Positions 1-8,046 of a stretch of 64,000 nucleotides of DNA are shown here, piece after piece; within the stretch, counting starts at the first letter, position 1; every line of letters starts with the position of its first letter. This DNA comes from JAWLHJ01 sp039587535 (GTDB lineage: Bacteria > Gemmatimonadota > Gemmatimonadetes > Longimicrobiales > Gaopeijiaceae). The stretch covers positions 124,001-188,000 of the forward strand of contig JBDHIF010000002.1 of the NCBI GenBank assembly GCA_039587535.1. The letters run 5' to 3'. Both the position numbers and the translations under genes were made by a program. A model generated the notes under the pieces. It was not told where the DNA came from. It saw only the letters and a list, made by a program, of their open reading frames with translations, and ran no database searches.

Positions 1-237
1 CAGGGGGCGGCGCAGCCGAATCACCGGATTCCAGCCCGTGAGCCTACGAAACGGCGTCACGGCCAGGGTCACCAGCAGCAGCACCAGCGCGGTCATGCCC
101 GTGGTGTGCGTGAGCGTCTCGATCGGATTCGGACCGAGCGCTCCCTGCATCACCCCGCGCACCAGCCAGGCTGCCGGTGCCAGGGCTGCGACCCAGAGCA
201 CGACCTTAAGTCCGATGACGGTCGATTTGGAGCTCAT
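1..237 (-). CDS. msrQ: MsrQ heme-binding membrane subunit, partial (3' end outside window)
   Basis: This frame opens at an ATG (complement of 235-237) and runs off the window edge, giving 79 N-terminal residues. The visible part has two hydrophobic segments (about residues 8-25 and 47-62) separated by a short loop containing GPNPIETLTHTTG, then a basic TPFRRLTG stretch, which fits the first membrane helices of the MsrQ/YedZ ferric-reductase-like family. MsrQ passes electrons through b-type heme to MsrP. It lies 29 bp downstream of msrP on the same strand, the usual operon order, and this supports the call. The C-terminal heme ligands cannot be checked here. Confidence 0.85.
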   Translation of the reverse strand, partial: MSSKSTVIGLKVVLWVAALAPAAWLVRGVMQGALGPNPIETLTHTTGMTALVLLLVTLAVTPFRRLTGWNPVIRLRRPL

Positions 238-266
238 GGAAGGCGCGCCGACTCGAGCCGGCAGGT

Positions 267-1229
267 TCAGTACCAGCGCGTCAGGTCCATACCGGCATAG
301 AGGTGCTGCACTTCCTCCGCATACCCGTTGAACATGAGGGTCTCCTTGTTCTTGAAGAGACCCGGAAGACGCCGCTCACGAGCCTGGCTCCAGCGAGGAT
401 GGTCGACGCTGGGGTTCACGTTGGCGTAGAAGCCGTACTCGTGTGGTGTCTGGGCTTGCCAGGTGTTGAGTGGCATGTCCTCGACGAATGCGATCCGGAC
501 GATCGACTTGATGCCCTTGAATCCGTACTTCCAGGGGACGATGAGCCTCAATGGTGCCCCGTTTTGGTTGGGCAGGTCCATCCCGTAGACACCGGTAGCG
601 AGGGTCGTCAGAGGGTGCATGGCTTCATCCATGCGAAGCCCCTCCACGTACGGCCAGTCCAAGACTCCCGTGCGCTGGCCCGGCATCTCCTCCGGTCGCA
701 CGAGCGTATTGAACTCCACGAACCGGGCGTTCCCGGTGGGCTCCACGCGGTTGATGAGGTCGGCGAGAGGGAAGCCATACCACGGGATCACCATGGACCA
801 GGCCTCCACGCAGCGCAGGCGGTAGACCCGGTCCTCCACGGTATGCGGAGCCAGGAAGTCCTCGAGGTGGTAGTCCCCGGGGTTATTGACGTGACCCTCG
901 ATGCGCACGGTCCAGGGCCGGGGCCGGAAGTCATCCGAGTTCCGGTGCGGATCGTCCTTGCCGGTCCCGAACTCGTAGAAATTGTTGTAGGTGGTGACGT
1001 CGGTATAGGAGTTCAGTGGCTCGTCCAACTCCGACGTCATCGTCCGGAACCGGACCGGGACTTCCTGACGCTCACCCTGCTCGCCGGCGCTCAGCATGTC
1101 CGGGCCCAGAGCCAGGCCGGCTCCACCGAGGGCGGCCGCCCGGATGAACCTTCGGCGGTTCATGTAGACGCCCTCGGGCGTGATCTCGGACGAGCGGATG
1201 TCGGACGGACGGCGGCTGCGGATGAGCAT
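267..1229 (-). CDS. msrP: MsrP periplasmic methionine-sulfoxide reductase, molybdopterin catalytic subunit
   Basis: The 320-residue protein matches the sulfite-oxidase-fold MsrP/YedY family, which repairs oxidised methionines in periplasmic proteins using a molybdopterin cofactor and electrons from MsrQ. A twin-arginine leader is visible (NRRRFIRAAALGG, about residues 24-36), so it is exported folded by Tat. The family's leader is preceded by a short N-terminal tail, so the start at residue 1 rather than Met23 is reasonable. The Mo-ligating cysteine sits at about residue 140 in YRLRCVEAWSMVIPW. It is followed by msrQ with a 29-bp gap, giving a two-gene unit. Confidence 0.95.
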   Translation of the reverse strand: MLIRSRRPSDIRSSEITPEGVYMNRRRFIRAAALGGAGLALGPDMLSAGEQGERQEVPVRFRTMTSELDEPLNSYTDVTTYNNFYEFGTGKDDPHRNSDDFRPRPWTVRIEGHVNNPGDYHLEDFLAPHTVEDRVYRLRCVEAWSMVIPWYGFPLADLINRVEPTGNARFVEFNTLVRPEEMPGQRTGVLDWPYVEGLRMDEAMHPLTTLATGVYGMDLPNQNGAPLRLIVPWKYGFKGIKSIVRIAFVEDMPLNTWQAQTPHEYGFYANVNPSVDHPRWSQARERRLPGLFKNKETLMFNGYAEEVQHLYAGMDLTRWY

Positions 1230-1549
1230 GGCGGGAATCGCAGGTCGGGAGGCGCTTGGCGGCTATGTAGAAATTGCAACCCCCGGGACGCGCGTGGGGT
1301 TCCGAGCCGTCGACCGGCTCGGCAGGAGGCCGCCGCCGAGCCAAGAATAGGGGGCCAGCAGCCCGGACGTAATGATTCAGAGGGGATTTGCAGGGTCTGA
1401 TGAGTGCTGATCCGAGCAGACGGCGGTACCCCACGGTGTTTCGATCCCGCTTCGAGCGCCCTACGTTGCCGTAAGCGGCGTCCGTGTGGCGGGCGGGCGT
1501 GGAACGCGTGACTGAGCGCTACAGCTGGCCGCTCTAAGCGTCGCGGCTC
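1230..1549. other. Intergenic region upstream of msrP, no gene seen
   Basis: About 320 bp between the msrP start and a doubtful small ORF. Reading both strands shows only frames with basic, proline-rich translations typical of non-coding GC-rich DNA. It must hold the msrP promoter on the minus strand, but I cannot assign convincing -35/-10 boxes. No RNA gene or repeat was recognised. Confidence 0.5.
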
Positions 1550-1690
1550 ATGGAGCCTTCCCGTATCCACGGATTCTGGAAGTACATCTCGTCCCTCGAG
1601 CGCGACGAGTCAAGGCGGGACCTGGAGATGTTCTACGGGCTGATGTACCGTCCGCTGGCGGCGCGGGTAGAGCAGGTGGGCCAGGCCTGA
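1550..1690 (+). CDS. Possible small protein of unknown function (46 aa)
   Basis: An ATG-initiated 46-residue frame upstream of rnz encodes a charged peptide (starts MEPSRIHGFWKYISSLERDE, ends VEQVGQA). The composition is mixed and helix-compatible, unlike the Arg/Pro-rich shadow frames around it. There is no clear ribosome-binding site and I recognise no family. The frame stays open for 33 more codons after the TGA, up to a TAG at 1790-1792, but that is not unusual in GC-rich DNA. It may be a gene remnant or not coding at all. Confidence 0.2.
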   Translation: MEPSRIHGFWKYISSLERDESRRDLEMFYGLMYRPLAARVEQVGQA

Positions 1691-1795
1691 TCCTTTGGCT
1701 ACTTTGACGTACTCGTGCGCCGGGGTGTCGGCTGGCCCAAGCCAGGCGCGGTGGCCGGTGCTCCGCCACCCGTCCGCTTCCACAACGCGTAGTCC

Positions 1796-2749
1796 ATGAT
1801 CCGTCTTACCTTCCTGGGAACTGCCGCCGCGCGTCCGACCGTTCGTCGAAACGTGAGCGGCCTCGCCGTGCAGCGCGAAGGTGAGCTGTTTCTCTTCGAT
1901 TGTGGTGAGGGGACCCAGCGCCAGATGATGCGTTACGGGTCCGGGTTCAGCGTAGGCGCAGTCTTCGTGACCCATACCCATGCCGACCACTTCGTGGGGC
2001 TCACCGGGCTGGTGCGGACGATGCAGCTTCAGGATCGTGCGGAGCCCCTGAGAATCTTCGGGCCAGCGGGTGCGGAGCCCGCTCTGAGGAGGGCGGTGGA
2101 GCTCGGTGGCGGACGCCTGCCGTTTCGGTTGGACGTGACCGAATGCGACGGCGGCGCCGCGTTCCAGGGAGACGGGTACGCCGTGCATGCCTTTCCCGTG
2201 GAGCATGGTACGCGAGCGGTGGGGTGGGCCCTCGTGGAGGAGGATCGGTTGGGACGTTTCGACGTGGAGCGTGCCCGGGAGCTGGGCGTGCCGGAAGGCC
2301 CCTTGTTCGGAAAGCTGCATCGGGGCGAAGATGTCGAGCTCGACGGAAAGGTCATCCGGGCGGCGGACCTCGTAGGTGCCCCGCGTCCGGGCCGGACCTT
2401 GGTCTACGCCGGGGACACCCGGCCGTGCGACGCCACCATCCGGAGCGCGACCGGTGCTGACGTCCTCGTGCACGAGGCGACCTTCGGCTCCGAGGAGGCG
2501 GAGCGTGCACGCCAGACATTCCACAGCACGGCGGCGGAGGCGGCCGCGGTGGCTCGGGACGCCGGGGTCGAGCGGCTCTTCCTGACGCACCTCTCCGCGA
2601 GGTACTCGGACGATCCCCGGGATCTGGAGCGAGAGGCCAGGGCAGTGTTCCCGCGCGCTCAGATCGCCCATGACGGTCTCGTGGTGGAGATCCCCTACGG
2701 CTCGGCGGACGAAGCCGCGTCGGTTGGCCGTGAGGTTGCCGGCCAATGA
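1796..2749 (+). CDS. rnz: Ribonuclease Z (tRNA 3'-endonuclease)
   Basis: The 317-residue product is a metallo-beta-lactamase-fold nuclease that trims the 3' trailer of tRNA precursors in the cytoplasm. It has the RNase Z N-terminal pattern TFLGTAAARPT, the FDCGEGTQ segment (about residues 34-41) and the zinc-binding HTHADH motif (residues 60-65). Further along are VYAGDTRP and a late TFHSTAAEAAAVA segment with another metal-binding histidine. The GPLFGKL region probably lies in the tRNA-gripping exosite arm. It heads a run of overlapping genes: its stop overlaps the next start by ATGA. Confidence 0.95.
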   Translation: MIRLTFLGTAAARPTVRRNVSGLAVQREGELFLFDCGEGTQRQMMRYGSGFSVGAVFVTHTHADHFVGLTGLVRTMQLQDRAEPLRIFGPAGAEPALRRAVELGGGRLPFRLDVTECDGGAAFQGDGYAVHAFPVEHGTRAVGWALVEEDRLGRFDVERARELGVPEGPLFGKLHRGEDVELDGKVIRAADLVGAPRPGRTLVYAGDTRPCDATIRSATGADVLVHEATFGSEEAERARQTFHSTAAEAAAVARDAGVERLFLTHLSARYSDDPRDLEREARAVFPRAQIAHDGLVVEIPYGSADEAASVGREVAGQ

Positions 2750-3093
2750 GCAGCCTGGTGCCTCGAGGGCCCCGGGGGCCGGATGGGGAAGCGCAGCACC
2801 CGCACCTTCTCCAGGGCGCCCGAGACCAGGCGGAGGTACAGGAGCGTTGGGCGGTACGGGCCGCGCAGTGGCGTGCTCGGGAGCTCGCGGAATCCGTCTT
2901 CGGTGACGGCGTCGAGGCTCGGCTTCGGGGCCTGAGGACTCGAGGCCCGGCCCGTGGGCTGCTCACCCTCGGGGTCCCGTTCGCCGATCTCGCGACGCAT
3001 CGAAGTCGTGAGGCGCGCTTCATGGCGGCAGCGTCGGACGACCCCATCCTGTCCCGGGTCCCGCTGATCTACGTGTTCGGTCCGGGGCGATGA
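2746..3093 (+). CDS. Hypothetical protein between rnz and tyrA
   Basis: A 115-residue protein with no family I can name. Its ATG overlaps the rnz stop (ATGA), and its TGA overlaps the tyrA start in the same way, so it looks translationally coupled on both sides. That coupling is the main reason to call it real. It is Arg-rich with no signal peptide or membrane segment, has a central charged stretch (AEVQERWAVRAAQWRARELAES) likely to be helical, and ends in VPLIYVFGPGR. Its place in a rnz-aromatic amino acid run says little about its role. Confidence 0.6.
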   Translation: MSSLVPRGPRGPDGEAQHPHLLQGARDQAEVQERWAVRAAQWRARELAESVFGDGVEARLRGLRTRGPARGLLTLGVPFADLATHRSREARFMAAASDDPILSRVPLIYVFGPGR

Positions 3094-3944
3094 GCTCACG
3101 ATTCGAGTCCGACGTGGAGACGATCGCGGTCCTCGGGTTGGGGGTCATCGGGGGATCTCTGGTGCAGGCTCTCGCCCACCGGGCCCCGAGTCTGCGGCGG
3201 GTGGGTTGGTCGCCGAGGTCGGAGGAGCGAACCGCCGCCCTCGAGTCGGGCGCGCTGACGAAGGCCCCGTCGGAGTGGGAGGACGCGGTGGTCGATGCCG
3301 ATCTGGTCGTGCTGGCCGTGCCCCTGGATCCCTGCCTCGAGCTGCTGTCGAACCTTGGCGAGCTCACGAAGCCCGCGGCCACCCTCACGGACGTCGCGAG
3401 TCTGAAGGGCCCGGTGCGTCGGGCCGCGGTGCGGTCCGGACTGACAAGTCACTGGGTCGGCAGTCATCCCATGGCCGGTTCAGAGGGGTCCGGGTTCGCT
3501 CACGCCCGCGCTGAGCTGTTCGAGGGTGCCAGGGTCTGGATCACCGACGCCGGAGCAGAGCCTCTGCACGTGGAAAGGGTGCGAATGCTCTGGGCGCTCG
3601 CGGGTGGGCAGCCCGAAAAGATCCAGGACGAGGCACACGACCGTGCCATGGCTCTGGTGAGTCACCTGCCTCAGCTCCTGGCCAACGCCCTCGGGGCGGA
3701 GCTCTCCCGGCGAGAGGTTCCGGTGGCGGCGCTCGGGCCGGGTGGAAGAGACATGACTCGGCTGGCTGCCAGCTCCCATGCCATGTGGATGGACCTGTTC
3801 CGGCACGCTCCCGACGAGTTGACCGCCGGCCTCCGCGGAGTGTCGGCGACACTGGAGCGCGCGGCGGCCGCCTTGGAGTCGGGACGGGTGGAGCAGCTGG
3901 TTGAGCTCATGGACGAGTCTCGGGCCTGGAAGACCGAGTCGTGA
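3090..3944 (+). CDS. tyrA: Prephenate dehydrogenase (TyrA family)
   Basis: The 284-residue protein carries the dinucleotide-binding motif GLGVIGGSL (residues 16-24) and the TyrA signature SHPMAGSE (residues 125-132). The family makes 4-hydroxyphenylpyruvate from prephenate (or arogenate to tyrosine) with NAD(P)+, in the tyrosine branch of aromatic synthesis. There is no fused chorismate mutase or C-terminal ACT domain, so feedback control by an ACT domain is not expected. Its stop overlaps the aroA start (GTGA), and the pairing with aroA fits the pathway. Cofactor and substrate preference cannot be read from sequence alone. Confidence 0.93.
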   Translation: MSSRFESDVETIAVLGLGVIGGSLVQALAHRAPSLRRVGWSPRSEERTAALESGALTKAPSEWEDAVVDADLVVLAVPLDPCLELLSNLGELTKPAATLTDVASLKGPVRRAAVRSGLTSHWVGSHPMAGSEGSGFAHARAELFEGARVWITDAGAEPLHVERVRMLWALAGGQPEKIQDEAHDRAMALVSHLPQLLANALGAELSRREVPVAALGPGGRDMTRLAASSHAMWMDLFRHAPDELTAGLRGVSATLERAAAALESGRVEQLVELMDESRAWKTES

Positions 3945-5248
3945 GGATCACGGTGCCGGGTGACAAGTCGATGACGCAGAGGGCCCTCATTCTCGCGAGC
4001 CTGGCGTCCGGTGAAAGTCGGCTTGGGGGCCTCCTGCACGGAGGAGATGCAGACTCGACGCGAGTCGCGCTGGTGGCCCTGGGTGTCGATGTGCCGGAGA
4101 TCCCTGCAGGCGGTGGCGAGATCCGGATTCCGGGCGTCGGGTTGCGGGGGCTCGTGGCGCCCTCCGGTCCTCTGGACCTCGGCAACAGCGGCACGGGAAC
4201 GCGTTTGCTCCTCGGCGTGCTGGCGGGGAGCGGCATCCGAGCCACGCTCACCGGCGACGGCTCACTCAGATCTCGGCCGATGCGCAGGGTGACTGATCCG
4301 CTGTCGAGCATGGGCGCGAGCTTCACGTATATGGAGGAAGACGGTCGGCTTCCGGCTACCGTTCAAGGGCACCATCCGCTTTCGCCTGTGAAGTGGACCA
4401 GTCCGGTGGCCAGCGCCCAGGTGAAGAGCGCCATCCTATTGGCAGGCGTCACGGGCGGTGCCTCGGCGGTGGTCGTCGAGCCCAGGCAGTCACGGGACCA
4501 CACGGAGCGGATGCTCTCCTCGGTGGGCGCCGCGGTCATATCCCACGGGACCGGAGGAGGGTGGTGTGTCGAGCTGCGGGATCCGCCTTCCCGTCTGGAA
4601 CCCCTCGACTTCGACGTCCCCGGCGACTTCTCTTCCGCCGCTTTCCCCTTGGCTCTTGCCGCGCTTGGCGCCTTGGGCGACGCTGACTCGCTAACGATCG
4701 ATAACGTCGGGCTCAACCCCACCCGAACGGCCTTCTTGGACGTGCTCGACCGTATGGGAGTCCGTATGAACGTGGAGGTGGACGATGCACGGACCGGTGG
4801 CGTGGCTGAGCCCGTGGGGTCGGTCACCGTGTGGCCGGGCGACCTCAAGGGAGCCGAGATCGAGAAACACGAGATTCCGCGTCTCATCGACGAGCTGCCC
4901 CTCTTGGCCATTCTCGGGGCCCGGGCTCAGGGGACCACCACCGTGCGAGGTGCGGAGGAGTTGAGGGCCAAGGAATCCGATCGGATCGATGCGGTGGTAC
5001 GGAACCTGAGGGCGCTCGGTGTCGGTGCCGAGGAGCACCTCGATGGATTCGAGGTCGAAGGCACCGCGCGTCCCCTTTCCGGCACGGTGCTGACCCGAGG
5101 CGATCACCGGATCGCCATGGCTTTCGGCGTGCTCGGCGGATTGGTTGGAAATCAGGTGGAGATCGACGATCGGGGTGCCGCGGACGTGAGCTTCCCGGGT
5201 TTCTGGGATCTGATCAGCCGGGTGTCCGGCGGTCGGGGTGCCCGATGA
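3941..5248 (+). CDS. aroA: 3-phosphoshikimate 1-carboxyvinyltransferase (EPSP synthase)
   Basis: This 435-residue enzyme joins phosphoenolpyruvate to shikimate-3-phosphate in the shikimate pathway. It shows the N-terminal PGDKSMTQRA (from residue 6), the LGNSGTGTRLL motif (residues 80-90), the RPMRRV active-site arginines, and the late RAKESDRID motif, with length normal for the family. It starts with GTG overlapping the tyrA stop, and its own stop overlaps the cmk start as ATGA. The aroA-cmk-rpsA order is a common bacterial arrangement. Confidence 0.97.
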   Translation: MRITVPGDKSMTQRALILASLASGESRLGGLLHGGDADSTRVALVALGVDVPEIPAGGGEIRIPGVGLRGLVAPSGPLDLGNSGTGTRLLLGVLAGSGIRATLTGDGSLRSRPMRRVTDPLSSMGASFTYMEEDGRLPATVQGHHPLSPVKWTSPVASAQVKSAILLAGVTGGASAVVVEPRQSRDHTERMLSSVGAAVISHGTGGGWCVELRDPPSRLEPLDFDVPGDFSSAAFPLALAALGALGDADSLTIDNVGLNPTRTAFLDVLDRMGVRMNVEVDDARTGGVAEPVGSVTVWPGDLKGAEIEKHEIPRLIDELPLLAILGARAQGTTTVRGAEELRAKESDRIDAVVRNLRALGVGAEEHLDGFEVEGTARPLSGTVLTRGDHRIAMAFGVLGGLVGNQVEIDDRGAADVSFPGFWDLISRVSGGRGAR

Positions 5249-5928
5249 CCCGGGGGCCGGTTGTGACGTTGGATGGGCCGGCGGGCTCGGGAAAGTCGAG
5301 CACGGCCCGGGCGGTAGCAGAGGCGCTGGGGTTCCTGCACCTGGACTCCGGGGCCCTGTACCGGGCCCTTACCTACGCGCTCCTCGAGAGCGGAGTAGCT
5401 CCTGACCGCTGGCCGGAGTTGTCGGAGGAAGCGCTGCGCGCGTTGGACGTGCGTGCCATTCAGAGCGGGGGTGAGGTGTGCGTGGAGGTCGGTGGGAGAG
5501 CTGTGGATGAGGAGCTCCGCACCCCGGATGTGACGGAGCACGTCGCTCGCTTGGCGGGGCTGCCTGCCGCTCGTCGGGCGCTGATCGACCTGCAGCGTTC
5601 GGTGGGTGAGCGAGGCAACTTGGTGGCGGATGGTCGGGATATGGGGACGGTCGTCTTCCCGGACGCCGAGGTGAAGGTGTTTCTCGTGGCCGACCTGGAG
5701 GAGCGCGCTCGGAGGCGCCTTCGCGAGACGGGAACACCCGAGCCGAGCCGCGAGACGCTGAGTGATCAGATGGGGAAGCTGGGTGCGCGGGACCGTCAGG
5801 ACTCCGAGCGCGCCGTCGCTCCCTTGCGGGAGCCGGAAGGTGCCCAGCGCATCGATACCACGACCCTTGACTTCGCGGAGCAGGTCGCGGTCGTGGTAGA
5901 CCTGGTGCGCCGGTTGACGCCCTCCTGA
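5245..5928 (+). CDS. cmk: Cytidylate kinase
   Basis: A 227-residue nucleoside monophosphate kinase that phosphorylates CMP and dCMP. The P-loop GPAGSGKS occupies residues 11-18 and is followed by HLDSGALYRALT, typical of Cmk. VADGRDMGTVVFPDAEVKVFL is the conserved central segment and the arginine-rich lid (LEERARRRLRE) follows. The start used here is the ATG overlapping the aroA TGA; the same frame is open further upstream, but that part lies within aroA and has no kinase similarity. Confidence 0.96.
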   Translation: MTRGPVVTLDGPAGSGKSSTARAVAEALGFLHLDSGALYRALTYALLESGVAPDRWPELSEEALRALDVRAIQSGGEVCVEVGGRAVDEELRTPDVTEHVARLAGLPAARRALIDLQRSVGERGNLVADGRDMGTVVFPDAEVKVFLVADLEERARRRLRETGTPEPSRETLSDQMGKLGARDRQDSERAVAPLREPEGAQRIDTTTLDFAEQVAVVVDLVRRLTPS

Positions 5929-6101
5929 CCCCGGCCTAGCTTCTCTAGGCTCGGTCCGCTCTGAGGCGGGCCGGGTCATCGCCGAAGGGCCGCTGCGCGC
6001 GGGATGCGCTCGGCGCCTTTCTTGTTTTCAACCCGAGCCCGGCGCTCGTCCCCCGAGCCCCGGCACACGAGGATCGCGCTCCCGCGCGAGCCCGGAGTCA
6101 C

Positions 6102-8015
6102 ATGGCCGAGACGCAGAACCCCGTTCCGGAAACGGAAACCGAAGCCCCCGAGTCCGCCGTGGACCTTCCCGAGACGCACGACGAAGAGGGTGGTGAAGAC
6201 ACCGTCGTCGTCGACGCGATGACCGGTGAGGTCCGCACGCTGACCGACGAAGAGATCGCAGCCGACAGGGCCGACGAGGAGCGCGCCATGGCCGGCGTGC
6301 CCGAGGGGCACTCGCCCGAGCTCTACCACGACCCTTATGGCGAAGAGCGCCTCGCGACCTCGAAGGATGAGTTCGAGCGGATGCTTTCCGACTTCAGCGG
6401 GGACTTCGGTGCCTTTCGTGAGGGCGAGATCGTCAACGCCTCGGTCCTGCGGGTCACGGACGCTGCCGTCATCCTCGAGTTCGGGTTCAAGAGCGAGGGC
6501 GCCGTCGCACTCGACGAGTTCAAGGACGCCCCCGAAGAGGGTGATGATGTCGAGGTCCTGCTCGAGAGCCTCGAGGACGAGGACGGCGTGGTCGTCCTGT
6601 CCAAGAAGAAGGCCGACTTCCTCCGGGTGTGGGAGAAGATCCGCGAGGCTCACGACGCAGACCGTCCGGTCAAGGGCACCCTCGTGCGGAAGATCAAGGG
6701 CGGCGTGACCGTGGACCTCATGGGCGTCGACGCCTTCCTCCCCGGCTCGCAGATCGCGCTCCGTCGGGTCCCGAACATCGAGGACCTCATCGGCGAGACC
6801 TACCGCTTCAAGATCATCAAGCTCAACAAGCGGCGCCGGAACATCGTCGTGTCGCGCCGCGTGATCCTCGAGGCAGAGCGCGAGAAGAAGCGCGAGACCC
6901 TCGTGAAGGAGCTGCTGGTCGGGCAGGTTCGCGAGGGTATCGTGAAGAACATCACGGACTTCGGCGCCTTCATCGACCTGGGCGGGCTCGACGGCCTGCT
7001 CCACATCACCGACATGTCCTGGGGCCGGGTGGGGCACCCCTCCGAGGTCGTGAATATCGGCCAGGCCATCGACGTGAAGGTTCTGGACATCGACTGGAAC
7101 CGGGAGCGCATCTCGCTGGGCCTGAAGCAGCTGCTGCCCTACCCGTGGACGGACATCGACAAGAAGTACCCCGTGGGCTCGCGTGTCCGCGGCAAGGTCG
7201 TGTCCATCACGAACTACGGCGCCTTCATCGAGTTGGAGAAGGGTGTCGAAGGTCTCGTCCACATCTCGGAGATGAGCTGGACCCGCAACGTGCGCCATCC
7301 GTCGAAGGTCGTGTCCATCGGGGATGACATCGAGGCGGTGGTCCTGAAGGTGGATCCGAACGACGAGAAGATCTCCCTCGGAATGAAGCAGATCGAGGAA
7401 GATCCGTGGCTGGCGCTGCCGGTGAAATACCCCACCGGCACGACGCTCACCGGTACCGTGCGCAACCTCACCTCGTTTGGTGCATTCGTGGAGATCGAGC
7501 CTGGTATCGACGGGCTCGTCCACGTGTCCGATATGAGTTGGACCCGCAGGGTAGAGCATCCCTCCGAGGTGGTCCAGAAGGGTGAGGAGCTGGAGGTCAT
7601 GGTTCTCGACGTAGATGCCGAGAACAAGCGGATCAGCCTGGGCATGAAGCAGCTGTCCGACGATCCGTGGCCCGTGATCTCCGAGCGCCTCGGGCCGGGT
7701 GTAGAGCAGGACGGTCAAGTCGTGCGCGTCCAGGACAAGGGGGTGGTGATGGACCTGGGCGACGACGTCGAGGGCTTCGTGCCCGCCTCGCACACCGGCA
7801 TCGATGACGCCGACCGTCTGGACGAGTACTACGGTGAAGGAGACACGGTCCCGCTCAGGGTCATCGAGTCGGATGCTGCCAACCGGCGCATCGTTCTGGA
7901 GGTCACCGAAGTCCCGGAGCGGAAGTCGCAGGAGGAGATCGATGCGGCGAAGCTACGGGCGGCGGAAGCAGAGACCGATGATGGAGAAGAGGCGTCCGAG
8001 GAGTCGGACGACTGA
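6102..8015 (+). CDS. rpsA: 30S ribosomal protein S1, six S1 domains
   Basis: The 637-residue protein has six OB-fold S1 RNA-binding domains at roughly residues 107-170, 188-255, 273-341, 358-428, 445-515 and 533-602. Domains 3-5 carry the strong consensus DFGAFIDL...GLLHITDMSW. S1 binds mRNA leaders and helps the small ribosomal subunit start translation. The N-terminal 100 residues are an acidic extension (PETETEAPESAVDLPETHDE and onward), longer than in E. coli S1, and the C-terminus is also acidic. It sits 173 bp after cmk. The leader contains a 6-bp hairpin (5934-5950) that could be a weak terminator for the upstream run. Confidence 0.96.
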   Translation: MAETQNPVPETETEAPESAVDLPETHDEEGGEDTVVVDAMTGEVRTLTDEEIAADRADEERAMAGVPEGHSPELYHDPYGEERLATSKDEFERMLSDFSGDFGAFREGEIVNASVLRVTDAAVILEFGFKSEGAVALDEFKDAPEEGDDVEVLLESLEDEDGVVVLSKKKADFLRVWEKIREAHDADRPVKGTLVRKIKGGVTVDLMGVDAFLPGSQIALRRVPNIEDLIGETYRFKIIKLNKRRRNIVVSRRVILEAEREKKRETLVKELLVGQVREGIVKNITDFGAFIDLGGLDGLLHITDMSWGRVGHPSEVVNIGQAIDVKVLDIDWNRERISLGLKQLLPYPWTDIDKKYPVGSRVRGKVVSITNYGAFIELEKGVEGLVHISEMSWTRNVRHPSKVVSIGDDIEAVVLKVDPNDEKISLGMKQIEEDPWLALPVKYPTGTTLTGTVRNLTSFGAFVEIEPGIDGLVHVSDMSWTRRVEHPSEVVQKGEELEVMVLDVDAENKRISLGMKQLSDDPWPVISERLGPGVEQDGQVVRVQDKGVVMDLGDDVEGFVPASHTGIDDADRLDEYYGEGDTVPLRVIESDAANRRIVLEVTEVPERKSQEEIDAAKLRAAEAETDDGEEASEESDD

Positions 8016-8046
8016 TTCCCGTCACCCGACCCTGCCGAGATCAGCC

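Noticed and set aside
303..1400. Long plus-strand frame opposite msrP.
   Set aside because: It is the shadow of msrP; msrP has a Tat leader, a Mo-ligand cysteine and an msrQ neighbour, while this frame has no family features.
1550..1792. Possible small selenoprotein: the 46-codon frame continues past TGA to a TAG at 1790-1792.
   Set aside because: Open runs of about 33 codons are common at this GC content, no convincing SECIS hairpin lies at the right distance, and the peptide matches no known selenoprotein. The presence of selB alone is not enough.
5976..7793. 605-codon minus-strand frame opposite rpsA.
   Set aside because: Shadow of the repetitive S1 domains; its His/Asp/Leu-rich translation is the complement of the S1 repeats.
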